Origin: Deltaproteobacteria bacterium
Lineage (GTDB): Bacteria; Desulfobacterota; Desulfarculia; Desulfarculales; Desulfarculaceae
DNA: 22,484 nt
Direction of reading: 5' to 3'
Assembly: GCA_020444165.1 (NCBI GenBank)
Contig: JAHLLK010000082.1
Coordinates: 1 to 22,484, forward strand
Part shown: positions 1-7,551 of the stretch, in pieces
How the letters are laid out: each line of letters begins with the position of its first letter
Position numbering within the stretch: the first letter of the stretch is position 1
Translations under genes and position numbers: made by a program
The notes under the pieces: model-generated
Databases searched by the model: none
What the model was told of the DNA's origin: nothing
Seen by the model: the letters and a program-made list of their open reading frames with translations, nothing else

Positions 1-515
1 CCAGCGGCAGCGCTTCCGGCGCGAGCGACCTCGGCAACACCGCCGTGGCCAGCGCCGCCGGGAGCGCGGTGCGCGACTTCAACGGCGACGGCACCAGCGA
101 CCTGGTGTGGCTGGACGCCGCGGGCAAGGTGAACCTCTGGTACATGAACGGGGAAAGCGTGGTGAGCGCGGCCAAGCTGGAGCCCACTGCCCCGGCCGGC
201 TGGCAACTCAGCCAGGTGGGCGATTTCAATGGCGACAGCCACCCGGACCTGTTGTGGTATGACCCGGCCGACGGCGCGGCGGCCGTGTGGCTCCTCGCTG
301 GCGAGACGGTGACCAGTGAGAACGCCCTGGGCCAGGTGGCCGACTCGGCCTGGGCCCCGGTGCTGGCGGCCGACTTCAACGGCGACGGCACGGACGACCT
401 CCTGTGGCGCCACCCCGCCACCGGCGGGGTGGCCGTGTGGTACCTGGCAAACGGCAAGCTGGTGAAAAGCGTGACCCTGCCCGCCACCCTGGGCCCCGGC
501 TGGCAGGTGCGTTAG
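1..515 (+). CDS. C-terminal tail of an FG-GAP/VCBS-repeat secreted protein (5' partial)
   Basis: The frame is open from the first bases of the window, so the true start lies upstream; the GTG at 45 is only an internal codon. The visible part begins with a Ser/Gly/Ala-rich linker and then three repeats of about 48 residues, each opening with a calcium-loop motif (DFNGDGTSD, DFNGDSHPD, DFNGDGTDD), followed by a WYL/VWLL strand pattern. This is the FG-GAP/VCBS type found in beta-propeller or stalk modules of exported proteins. It ends LGPGWQVR, exactly like the two downstream paralogues, so the missing N-terminal part was probably also a subtilisin-like plus DUF5648 protein; that is inference. 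The middle loop has Ser where the sister copies have Gly. At nucleotide level it is clearly more diverged than the other two tails are from each other. Confidence 0.85.
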   Translation, partial: SGSASGASDLGNTAVASAAGSAVRDFNGDGTSDLVWLDAAGKVNLWYMNGESVVSAAKLEPTAPAGWQLSQVGDFNGDSHPDLLWYDPADGAAAVWLLAGETVTSENALGQVADSAWAPVLAADFNGDGTDDLLWRHPATGGVAVWYLANGKLVKSVTLPATLGPGWQVR

Positions 516-541
516 GCCGGCTTTCCCCCCCGGCCCGCCAA

Positions 542-569
542 GCGGCGCCTCCTGCACGGGAGGCGCCGC
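542..569 (+). terminator. Strong hairpin after the partial FG-GAP gene, no U-tract
   Basis: GCGGCGCCTCC (542-552) pairs perfectly over 11 bp with GGAGGCGCCGC (559-569) around a 6-nt loop, starting 27 nt after the stop at 515. It is not followed by a T run, so it may be a transcript-stabilising 3' stem or a Rho-assisted terminator, not a classical intrinsic one. Confidence 0.5.
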
Positions 570-818
570 GACCTGTTGGGCCACCGCGACCCTTCTCCTG
601 CCGATACCCCCCTGCCCCGGGGCTGGGTCCCCTTGCCGCTGACCTGCCGGGAGCGTGCGGCCCGGTGCGCCTTGTCCCGGGAACTTGGCAGCAGGTCCGG
701 CTCTGCTTTCCGGGGCCCCCGGTTGACCATGACCCTAAAATAACTCATTTTTTAGGCTAACCACCTGACGGGCCGACCCGGAGCCCCCAGGCAAGCTGAG
801 CTTGCCGGGAGAGAATCC

Positions 819-846
819 TTGGCCCGCGCCAGGCTGGTTTTATACA
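819..846 (+). promoter_or_regulatory. Candidate sigma-70 promoter for the S8 protease gene
   Basis: TTGGCC (819-824) and TATACA (841-846) lie 16 nt apart at the entry to an AT-rich leader, about 85 nt before the ATG at 933. The -10 is good, the -35 is weak. A perfect 7-bp stem-loop lies just upstream (790-806). Confidence 0.35.
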
Positions 847-932
847 ATTAACCCCTGAGAGGTTTTGTAACTTGCTTTAAAATTGAGATATTCTTTCGAT
901 TGACGTTCAACGGCCTCGACTGGGGGTTGCCC

Positions 933-3620
933 ATGATCACACCGCCTTGCACCCGAAAGACCGCCGCCACCCTCTGGCTGACGGTTGGGGTCCTCATCCT
1001 GGGGCTCACGGTGGGGGGCCTCCCGGCCCAGGCGCAGGACAAGATAAGCCATCGCTCGGAAATACGGGAAACCCTGGCCAGCCAGGGCAGGGCCCGGGTG
1101 ATCGTGCAATTCCAGGTCCCCGGTCTGGCCGAGCTGACCAACGCCTCCCGGGCCGCGCGCCAGGATGGAGAGGCCCGGGACGCCAAGGGTCTGAACCAGG
1201 CCGCGGTGACGGCGGACCAGGCCCTGGGGCAGGCGGTGGCCCAGGCGGGCGACGCGGTGCTGGGCCGGTTGCCCCCAGGCAGCTTCCAGGTGGGCCGGCG
1301 CCTGGTCACCGTGCCCTTCCTGGGCTTGTGGGTGGACGGGGACGCCCTGGCCGCCCTGGAGGCCTCGCCCCGGGTGGTGCGCGTGCAGCCCGACCGGGCC
1401 AATCCCCTGGTCCTGCCCGAGGCCGGCGACGGGTCCAAGGGAGGTGCGAACCTCGCACCCCAGGGCGGGTGGAGCCAGGTGGGGGACCCGGCTGCGGGGG
1501 CAGAGACGCCCCAGCCCCCCAACCTGCTGGTTTCCGCCGACCTCATCGGCGCCGCCAACGCCTGGTCCCGGCGCTACACCGGGGCCGGCTGGTACGTGGC
1601 CGTCCTGGACACCGGCCTCCGCAAGACCCACGAGATGTTCGCCGGCAAGACCATCTACGAGGCCTGCTTCGCCAGCGGGCAGACTTTCGGGTTGGGCGAC
1701 TGCCCCAACGGCGCCACCACCATGTTGGGCAGCGGCGCGGCGGTCCCCTATCCCAGCTTTTACACCCTTTACGACCATGGCAACCATATCGCGGGCATCG
1801 CCGCCGGCCATTCCAGCTCGGTGAAGGGGGTGGCCTACGACGCCAACCTCATCGCCATCAAGGCCTATTCCAAGTTTGAAGACGCCACCAGCGGCTACTG
1901 GGTGGCGTTCTGGGACACGGACATGCTCGCCGCCCTGGACCACGTGTACCAGTTGTCCAGCACCTACCTGATCGCGGCCGCCAACATCGCCGGCGGCGGT
2001 GGGCAATACTCCGACCAGGCCACCTGCGACGCGGATAACGCCGCCTATCTCGCGCTCATGAACAACCTCAAGAGCGTGGGCATCCCCACCTTCGTGGCCT
2101 CGGGCAACGACGCCTGGTGCTCCGCCATCCACGCCCCGGCCTGCGTCTCCTCGGCCGTGGCCGTGGCCGCCTCCACCAAGTCGGACACCAGGGCCTCTTT
2201 TGCCAACTGGCAGTCGGTGCTGGTGGACGTGTTCGCCCCGGGCGCCGAGATCACTTCCTCCGTGGGCACCAACGACACCAGTTACGCCGCCTGGAGCGGC
2301 TCCTCCATGGCCTCCGCGCACCTCTCCGGAGCTTTCGCCCTGCTGCGGCAATACTCCCCCACGGGCAACATGGGCATCTTGTTGACCACCCTGCTTTCGC
2401 GGGGGACGCCCATCATCTCCACCGACTGCGCCAGCCCCATCCCCAAGCCGCGGGTGCAAGTGGACAAGGCCATGGTCAGCGTGTCACCCACCCACGCGGC
2501 GGACCGCACGCCCATGTATCGCGCCTACAATCCCAGCCTCCACTATCACTTTTTCACCACCCACTACGCCGAGTTCCTGAACGCGGTGCTGGCGGGCTAC
2601 AACGATGAGTCCACCCCCATCCCCTTCTACCCCCTGGTGAGCCAACAGGCCGGCTCGGCCGGCATCAACCGGCTGTACAACCCCTATGCCGGCACCCACT
2701 ATTACACGGCCAAAGCCAAGGAGGCTGAGGCCCTGGTGGCCCTGGGCTGGACCCTGGAGAAGGTGGAAGGCTACATTTTCACCTCCGCCACCACCGGCGC
2801 CAGCCTCATCTACAAGCTTTACAACACCACCTACGGCGCCCACCTCTACACCTCGAGCCTCGCGGAGCGGGACTATATCCTGGCCAACCTGCCCTCCTGG
2901 CAGGACACCGATCCCCTGGGCTACGCCTACCTGACCCCCAGCACCGCCCGCCAGGCCGCGGACGGCGCGGCGGGCTCCGACCCCTACCTGGTGGCTGACG
3001 CCGCGGCGGGGCAGGCAGCGCTGGACGGTGACGCCGGAGTCAAGACCGGCACCGCGACCGGCAGCGGCGGCACGGCCCCGGCCAGCAGCGGCAGTGCGCT
3101 GGCCAGCGGCAGCGCTTCCCCCGCGGCGAGCGGCCTGGACAGCACGGAGGCCGGCAGCGCGGCCGGCAGCGCGGTGCGGGACTTCAACGGCGACGGCGCC
3201 AGCGACCTGGTGTGGCTGGACGGCGAGGGCAAGGTAAACCTCTGGTACCTGAACGGGGAGAGCGTGCTGGGCGCGGCCAAGCTGGCCCCCAGCGCCCCGG
3301 CCGGCTGGCAGCTCAGCCAGGTGGGCGATTTCAACGGCGACGGCCACCCGGACCTGTTGTGGTATGACCCGGCCGGCGGCGCGGCCGCCCTGTGGCTGCT
3401 GGCTGGCGAGACGGTCAGCAGTGAGAACGCCCTGGGCCGGGTGGCCGACCCGGCCTGGGCCCCGGTGTTGGCCGCCGATTTCAACGGCGACGGCACGGAC
3501 GATCTGCTCTGGCGGAACCCCGCCACCGGCGGGGTGGCCGTGTGGTACCTGGCGAACGGCAAGCTGGTGAAAAGCGCGACCCTGCCCGCCACTCTGGGAC
3601 CCGGCTGGCAGGTGCGTTAG
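933..3620 (+). CDS. Secreted subtilisin-like (S8) serine protease with DUF5648 and FG-GAP repeats
   Basis: An 895-aa exported protease. I chose ATG 933 over an in-frame TTG at 900 because a G-rich Shine-Dalgarno (922-926) precedes it and the protein then starts with a clean Sec signal peptide ending AQA (residue 34). Residues about 35-155 resemble a subtilisin propeptide. The S8 domain (about 195-500) has Asp226 in VAVLDTGL, His282 in DHGNHIAG, the oxyanion Asn392 in SGND, and Ser458 in GSSMASAHLSG, so the triad is complete. The motifs are atypical: HGN replaces HGT/HGS and GSSMAxA replaces GTSMAxP. Residues about 528-668 hold three DUF5648-like repeats (YRAYNP..HFFT, NRLYNP..HYYT, YKLYNT..HLYT). 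A Gly/Ser/Ala-rich linker follows, then three FG-GAP/VCBS loops (748-895). The tail may bind calcium and position the enzyme at a surface or matrix; that role is inferred. It is flanked by paralogues on both sides. Confidence 0.9.
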   Translation: MITPPCTRKTAATLWLTVGVLILGLTVGGLPAQAQDKISHRSEIRETLASQGRARVIVQFQVPGLAELTNASRAARQDGEARDAKGLNQAAVTADQALGQAVAQAGDAVLGRLPPGSFQVGRRLVTVPFLGLWVDGDALAALEASPRVVRVQPDRANPLVLPEAGDGSKGGANLAPQGGWSQVGDPAAGAETPQPPNLLVSADLIGAANAWSRRYTGAGWYVAVLDTGLRKTHEMFAGKTIYEACFASGQTFGLGDCPNGATTMLGSGAAVPYPSFYTLYDHGNHIAGIAAGHSSSVKGVAYDANLIAIKAYSKFEDATSGYWVAFWDTDMLAALDHVYQLSSTYLIAAANIAGGGGQYSDQATCDADNAAYLALMNNLKSVGIPTFVASGNDAWCSAIHAPACVSSAVAVAASTKSDTRASFANWQSVLVDVFAPGAEITSSVGTNDTSYAAWSGSSMASAHLSGAFALLRQYSPTGNMGILLTTLLSRGTPIISTDCASPIPKPRVQVDKAMVSVSPTHAADRTPMYRAYNPSLHYHFFTTHYAEFLNAVLAGYNDESTPIPFYPLVSQQAGSAGINRLYNPYAGTHYYTAKAKEAEALVALGWTLEKVEGYIFTSATTGASLIYKLYNTTYGAHLYTSSLAERDYILANLPSWQDTDPLGYAYLTPSTARQAADGAAGSDPYLVADAAAGQAALDGDAGVKTGTATGSGGTAPASSGSALASGSASPAASGLDSTEAGSAAGSAVRDFNGDGASDLVWLDGEGKVNLWYLNGESVLGAAKLAPSAPAGWQLSQVGDFNGDGHPDLLWYDPAGGAAALWLLAGETVSSENALGRVADPAWAPVLAADFNGDGTDDLLWRNPATGGVAVWYLANGKLVKSATLPATLGPGWQVR

Positions 3621-3687
3621 GCTGCCGCCAACTTCACAAGCAAAGCCAAGGGGCGCTCCCGCCGGGGGCGCCTCTTTTTGGGGGCCA
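3171..3687 (+). repeat. 517-bp near-identical direct repeat, copy 1 (FG-GAP tail plus terminator)
   Basis: Reading this block against 6188-6704 (constant offset 3017, no gaps), I see identity through the coding part to the stop and only two mismatches in the 3' untranslated part (cacaag/cataag and one T/C in the terminator stem). Similarity drops sharply on both sides. Confidence 0.9.
3650..3679 (+). terminator. Intrinsic terminator of the S8 protease gene
   Basis: GGGGCGCTCCC (3650-3660), a GCC loop and GGGGGCGCCTC (3664-3674) form an 11-bp stem with two G-U type pairs, followed by TTTTT (3675-3679). The same structure, with one pair restored to Watson-Crick, follows the next paralogue. Confidence 0.85.
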
Positions 3688-3738
3688 GAGCCTGGGCGGG
3701 GCCGGCCCACATGTCGTTCGACTTGACGGCGCCTTTCG

Positions 3739-3747
3739 TGTTATGCT
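3739..3747 (+). promoter_or_regulatory. Candidate extended -10 element upstream of the second S8-type gene
   Basis: TGTTATGCT matches the extended -10 form TGnTATnnT about 175 nt before the ATG at 3921. TTGACG at 3723-3728 is only 13 nt upstream, too close to serve as a normal -35, so this is a weak assignment. Confidence 0.3.
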
Positions 3748-3920
3748 CGCCAGGTGTGGGGGGGGCTGCCGAATCTTGCTTATATCCACCTAAAAACCAA
3801 GTCTAATTCGGGGAGGGTTGCCGCCGGGCATCCCGGCCGCTCCCGAGAACCGGGTTGCCGGGACCGTAGCGGATCACCGGCTTGGCAGGACGCCGGAAGG
3901 CGCTCCGACGGGGGGAATCC

Positions 3921-4322
3921 ATGAGTCTGCCCAAAAAATTTCGAAAAATTGGTGCCAACTTCCTCTGCCTGGTCCTGGCCGTTGGTGGCCTCCTGGCGGC
4001 GGGAAGCCCGCCGGCCCTGGCCCAGGCCAAAATCGCCCAGGCGGCGGAGATCCAAGCGGCCCTGGCCCAGGACGGCCTGGCCCGGGTGATCGTGGAGTTC
4101 CAGGTTCCCGACCTGGCCAAGCTGACCAACGCCTCCCGGGCCGCCCGCCAGGATTTCCAGAGCCGGGGCGCTCAGGGCCTGAACCAGGCCGCCGTGCTGG
4201 CGGATGAGGCCCTGATAAAAGCCGTGTCCACCGGGGCCGACGCGGTGCTCAACGCCCTGCCCGCGAACAGCTTCCAGATGGTCCGCCGGCTGCGTCTTTT
4301 CCCCTTCCTGGCCCTATGGTGA
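3921..4322 (+). CDS. N-terminal fragment (signal peptide and propeptide) of a frameshifted S8-type paralogue
   Basis: A 133-aa frame starting at ATG 3921, chosen because GGGGGGAA (3910-3917) sits just upstream and the protein then opens with a good Sec signal peptide (basic MSLPKKFRK, hydrophobic core, cleavage near ALA-QAK). The rest matches the propeptide of the upstream protease closely (for example RVIVEFQVPDLAKLTNASRAARQD). It stops in the middle of the propeptide at FPFLALW, exactly where the paralogue continues with VDGDALAALE. One missing G in the TGG-TGA stretch (about 4317-4321) explains the stop, and the rest of the protein continues in the next frame from 4316. It is best read as the first half of a disrupted gene, unless the base is a sequencing error or the frameshift is read through. 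Confidence 0.8.
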   Translation: MSLPKKFRKIGANFLCLVLAVGGLLAAGSPPALAQAKIAQAAEIQAALAQDGLARVIVEFQVPDLAKLTNASRAARQDFQSRGAQGLNQAAVLADEALIKAVSTGADAVLNALPANSFQMVRRLRLFPFLALW

Positions 4323-6637
4323 ATCAGGACGCCCTGGCCGCCTTGGAGTCGTCGCCCGAGGTGGAGCGAGTGCAACCGGATCGTTTTAATGTACCGTCCC
4401 TGGCGAAACCCGGAGATGGCTCCAAAGGCTCCCTTGACCTGGGAGACCTGTCAGAGCCATTCCCCGCCGAGGACGGCTGGAGCCAGGTGGGAGTTGCCCC
4501 CCCCAAAGCACCCAATCCCCCTAATATGAACGAATCAGTCGATCTTATTGGAGCACCCAATGCCTGGTCCAGGCATATTGACGGTTCCGGCTACTGGGTG
4601 GCGATTTTGGATACTGGCATCCGCATTACCCACGAAATGTTCGCGGGTAAAAACGTTTTCGAGATTTGTTTTGCCAGTGGCCGCTATCCTGCTCATGACG
4701 GCTCCTCCGGTGATTGCCCCAATGGCTTGCCCACCATGGTGGGGCCTGGCGCAGCGGCCCATCACCCCAGCAAATATTACGGATTCGATCATGGCTCTCA
4801 TATTGCCGGCATCGTTGCCGGAAATTCCGGCGCGTTGAAGGGAGTTGCTCCCGGTGCCAACATTCTCGCCATCCAGATTTATTCCAAATATTCTGGGGGG
4901 TACCCGAATGTGGACGTTGTGGGTTTTTGGGAAAGCGACTTGTCTGCCGCCCTGGATTACACCGTCCTGCTTACGACGCAGATAGACATCGCTAGTGTGT
5001 GCCTGGCTGCCGGCATACGGAATAAAGGAAGTACAAAAAGTTGCGATCTTTCAGATGGCTACCATATCATGAATGCCATTAATCTCTTCCGAAGCGTGGG
5101 CATTCCCACTTTTGCTTCCGCAGGTAATAAATCTTACCCTGAAAGTTGCGATTGGATTGATTATCCTGCTTGCCTTTCCTTGGCTGTGGCCGTGGGTGCC
5201 AGCACCAAGAACGATACCGAAGCCAGTTACAGCAACTGGAACGCAGAAACAATGGCCGCGTTCGCGCCTGGAGAACGAATTTATGCTCCCATAGGGTTGT
5301 CCGACTCCAGCTACGCTTGGTGGTATGGTTCCGGCACGGCTACCGCGCACGCGGCAGGAGCCTTTGCCCTGCTGCGGCAATTCGAGCCAGCCGGGGATGT
5401 AAATGAAATGTTGGCGAGATTGCTGGAGCGGGGGGTTCCAATCAACACGAAATGCTCCGGCGGAGGCAGCAAACCGCGCATCCGGGTGGACAAGGCCATG
5501 ATGAGCGAGGCTCCGGTGACCTCCCCAGACCGCAAGCCCATGTACCGCGCCTACAACCCTTATCTGCAATATCATTTTTTCACCAGCTATCGCGTGGAGT
5601 TCCAGATGGCGGTGCTGGCGGGGTATAGCGACGAATCCACCCCCATTCCGTTCTACGTGATGCTGGACCACCTCCCCGGCACCGCGCAGATCAACCGGCT
5701 TTACGACCCCAATCGGGGCGTGCACTATTACACGGCCAAGCTCAGCGAGGCCGATGCGCTGGAGGCGCTGGGCTGGCGCAAGGAAAGAGGGGAAGGCTAC
5801 ATCTTTACCTCGGTCAAGCCCGGCACCAGCCAGATATTCAAGCTCTACAACACGGTTACCGGCACCCATCTCTACACCTACAAGACCACGGAGCGCGATT
5901 TCATCCTGGCCAACATGCCCACCTGGCAAGAGCACCGCGCCCTGGGCTACGCCTACCTTTCGCCCACCAGCGCCCGGCTGCCCGCGGAGGCGGAAATACG
6001 CGATCCCTTTGTGGCGCGGGACGCAGCCGCGGTGCAGGCGGCGGTGAGCGACGGCAAGGGTGTCAAGACCGGTGTGGCGGCCGGCAGCGGCGGCACCGCC
6101 CCGGCCAGCCGCGGCGCACTGGCCGGCGGCAGGGCTTCCGCCGCGAGCGGCCTCGGCAACGCCGCCGCCGCCAGCGCGGCGGGCCGCGCGGTGCGGGACT
6201 TCAACGGCGACGGCGCCAGCGACCTGGTGTGGCTGGACGGCGAGGGCAAGGTAAACCTCTGGTACCTGAACGGGGAGAGCGTGCTGGGCGCGGCCAAGCT
6301 GGCCCCCAGCGCCCCGGCCGGCTGGCAGCTCAGCCAGGTGGGCGATTTCAACGGCGACGGCCACCCGGACCTGTTGTGGTATGACCCGGCCGGCGGCGCG
6401 GCCGCCCTGTGGCTGCTGGCTGGCGAGACGGTCAGCAGTGAGAACGCCCTGGGCCGGGTGGCCGACCCGGCCTGGGCCCCGGTGTTGGCCGCCGATTTCA
6501 ACGGCGACGGCACGGACGATCTGCTCTGGCGGAACCCCGCCACCGGCGGGGTGGCCGTGTGGTACCTGGCGAACGGCAAGCTGGTGAAAAGCGCGACCCT
6601 GCCCGCCACTCTGGGACCCGGCTGGCAGGTGCGTTAG
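4316..6637 (+). CDS. Main fragment of the frameshifted S8-type paralogue; catalytic Ser replaced by Gly
   Basis: A 773-aa frame overlapping the previous fragment by 7 nt. It begins in mid-propeptide (NQDALAALESSPEVERVQPDR), so ATG 4316 is probably not a native start and has no clear ribosome site. The S8-like domain keeps Asp99 (AILDTGI), His159 (DHGSHIAG) and the oxyanion Asn (SAGNKS), but the Ser motif reads GSGTATAH. Aligned with GSSMASAH of the upstream protease, the nucleophile is Gly340. Three DUF5648-like repeats, an Ala/Gly linker and three FG-GAP/VCBS loops follow, the last part identical to the upstream copy. If the lost base is restored, the whole gene encodes about 905 aa. Codons in about 4380-5480 are far less GC-rich than in the neighbours. 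It is a pseudogene or a non-catalytic pseudo-protease. Without the first fragment this product has no signal peptide. Confidence 0.8.
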   Translation: MVNQDALAALESSPEVERVQPDRFNVPSLAKPGDGSKGSLDLGDLSEPFPAEDGWSQVGVAPPKAPNPPNMNESVDLIGAPNAWSRHIDGSGYWVAILDTGIRITHEMFAGKNVFEICFASGRYPAHDGSSGDCPNGLPTMVGPGAAAHHPSKYYGFDHGSHIAGIVAGNSGALKGVAPGANILAIQIYSKYSGGYPNVDVVGFWESDLSAALDYTVLLTTQIDIASVCLAAGIRNKGSTKSCDLSDGYHIMNAINLFRSVGIPTFASAGNKSYPESCDWIDYPACLSLAVAVGASTKNDTEASYSNWNAETMAAFAPGERIYAPIGLSDSSYAWWYGSGTATAHAAGAFALLRQFEPAGDVNEMLARLLERGVPINTKCSGGGSKPRIRVDKAMMSEAPVTSPDRKPMYRAYNPYLQYHFFTSYRVEFQMAVLAGYSDESTPIPFYVMLDHLPGTAQINRLYDPNRGVHYYTAKLSEADALEALGWRKERGEGYIFTSVKPGTSQIFKLYNTVTGTHLYTYKTTERDFILANMPTWQEHRALGYAYLSPTSARLPAEAEIRDPFVARDAAAVQAAVSDGKGVKTGVAAGSGGTAPASRGALAGGRASAASGLGNAAAASAAGRAVRDFNGDGASDLVWLDGEGKVNLWYLNGESVLGAAKLAPSAPAGWQLSQVGDFNGDGHPDLLWYDPAGGAAALWLLAGETVSSENALGRVADPAWAPVLAADFNGDGTDDLLWRNPATGGVAVWYLANGKLVKSATLPATLGPGWQVR

Positions 6638-6704
6638 GCTGCCGCCAACTTCATAAGCAAAGCCAAGGGGCGCTCCCGCCGGGGGCGCCCCTTTTTGGGG
6701 GCCA
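6188..6704 (+). repeat. 517-bp near-identical direct repeat, copy 2
   Basis: Second copy of the block at 3171-3687, covering the FG-GAP tail, stop codon and terminator, with two mismatches and no gaps. The upstream linker sequence is only loosely similar. Confidence 0.9.
6667..6696 (+). terminator. Intrinsic terminator after the frameshifted S8-type gene
   Basis: GGGGCGCTCCC (6667-6677), GCC loop, GGGGGCGCCCC (6681-6691), then TTTTT (6692-6696). It lies between this gene and the convergent tetR. Confidence 0.88.
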
Positions 6705-6718
6705 ACCAAGGCCAGGGC

Positions 6719-7360
6719 TCACGGCAGGCGGCAGGCGTCCGGGGCCGCGAAGGCCCGGGCGGTGAGGTCCGCCAGCCGGAGCATGTGGCGGCGCGCCTCC
6801 TCCCGGGTGCGGCCGGGGTAGTTGCGGAAGGTGATGAGGATGCCGTTCAGGGAAGAGAGAAAGCCGTGGGCCCCCAGGCGGCTGTTGTCCCCGCGGCCGC
6901 TGGCCCGGAACAACTCCTCGAAGCGGTCCACCAGGTCCCGCTGGATCTGGTTGAAGCGGGCCACCGCGGCGGAGCGGATGCCGCCGCCCACCATGAAGTA
7001 GGTCATCATCTGAAAAAAGGCGTCGCGGTCCAGGAGATGCTCCACAAAGACCCGGGCGGCCCAGGCCAGACCGCTGGTCTCGTCCGCGGCGGGCGGCGCG
7101 GCCAGGCGGGTGGAGAGGGAGCGGCTTTCCCGGAGGAGCGCCTCCAAAAACATCTCGTCGCGGTCGGCGAAGTAGCGGTAGAGGGAGGCCGGGGACATGC
7201 CGGCCTCGGCCGCGATGTCCCGCACGCCCACCTGGTTGAAAGGCGCCCGCGCGAAGAGCCGGATGGCCGCGTCGATGATGAGGTTGCGCCGGGTTTCCCG
7301 CTCTTCCTCCCGCAGCTTTTCCAGGGTGGTTTTTTCTGAAATATCCTGTTGCGCCTGCAT
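6719..7360 (-). CDS. TetR-family transcriptional regulator
   Basis: A 213-aa protein. The N-terminal helix-turn-helix spans about residues 25-75: RRNLIIDAAIRLFA, then VGVRDIAAEAGMSPASLYRYFADRDEMF, the standard TetR DNA-binding signature. The remainder is an all-helical, variable ligand and dimerisation domain (LAWAARVFVEHLLDRDAFFQMM onward) that does not identify the ligand. ATG 7360 is preceded by GGAG with 8 nt spacing. The gene converges on the protease array and has a 644-bp non-coding upstream region with two dyads (7513-7540, 7552-7587), which suits autoregulation. No divergent gene starts close by, so its other targets are unknown. Family assignment is secure, function is not. Confidence 0.93.
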   Translation of the reverse strand: MQAQQDISEKTTLEKLREEERETRRNLIIDAAIRLFARAPFNQVGVRDIAAEAGMSPASLYRYFADRDEMFLEALLRESRSLSTRLAAPPAADETSGLAWAARVFVEHLLDRDAFFQMMTYFMVGGGIRSAAVARFNQIQRDLVDRFEELFRASGRGDNSRLGAHGFLSSLNGILITFRNYPGRTREEARRHMLRLADLTARAFAAPDACRLP

Positions 7361-7512
7361 GTCAACTTCTCCGCGATCGGCCGGGGAGCCGCCCCCACGG
7401 CAGGGCTCCGCCTCCTTGTCCCCAGGCCCTCAAAACCGGCAGGGCCTTGGCCCAACCCTCACCCAGACCGGGCAATCCGGCAAGCCCGGACATTTCAGGG
7501 GGGCCGGGCGGT

Positions 7513-7540
7513 TAAACCGAAAAATATCTAATATGGTTTA
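7513..7540. promoter_or_regulatory. Candidate TetR operator: TAAACC-N16-GGTTTA dyad
   Basis: Perfect 6-bp arms (7513-7518 and 7535-7540) flank an AT-only-looking core (aaaatatctaatat) in otherwise GC-rich DNA, 153 nt upstream of the tetR start. A 28-bp dyad over an AT-rich core is typical of an operator overlapping a promoter. The link to this TetR is inferred. Confidence 0.4.
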
Positions 7541-7551
7541 TCTTTCCAGTT

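Larger units (their letters stand above)
516..899. other. Intergenic region between the partial FG-GAP gene and the S8 protease gene
   Basis: No gene is supported here. It holds a strong hairpin just after the stop codon (542-569), a second perfect 7-bp stem-loop (GGCAAGC-TGA-GCTTGCC, 790-806), and an AT-rich stretch from about 838 to 900 that contrasts with the GC-rich surroundings and is the likely promoter/leader of the protease gene. Open frames on either strand in this stretch have no recognisable protein features. Confidence 0.6.
3621..3920. other. Intergenic region between the two S8-type genes
   Basis: It contains the intrinsic terminator of the upstream gene (3650-3679), a candidate extended -10 at 3739-3747, an eight-G run at 3756-3763, and the ribosome site GGGGGGAA (3910-3917) for the ATG at 3921. 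No protein-coding frame here is convincing. Confidence 0.6.

Noticed and set aside
840..2459. Long open frame on the minus strand across the S8 protease gene
   Set aside because: It is the antisense shadow of a GC-rich gene: Gly/His/Val/Arg-rich, with no domain or motif. The same holds for minus-strand frames at 2484-3710 and 5051-6709.
4310..4325. Programmed ribosomal frameshift in the second S8 paralogue
   Set aside because: There is no slippery heptamer or clear downstream structure tailored to it, and the sister gene is in one frame. A simple one-base loss fits better.
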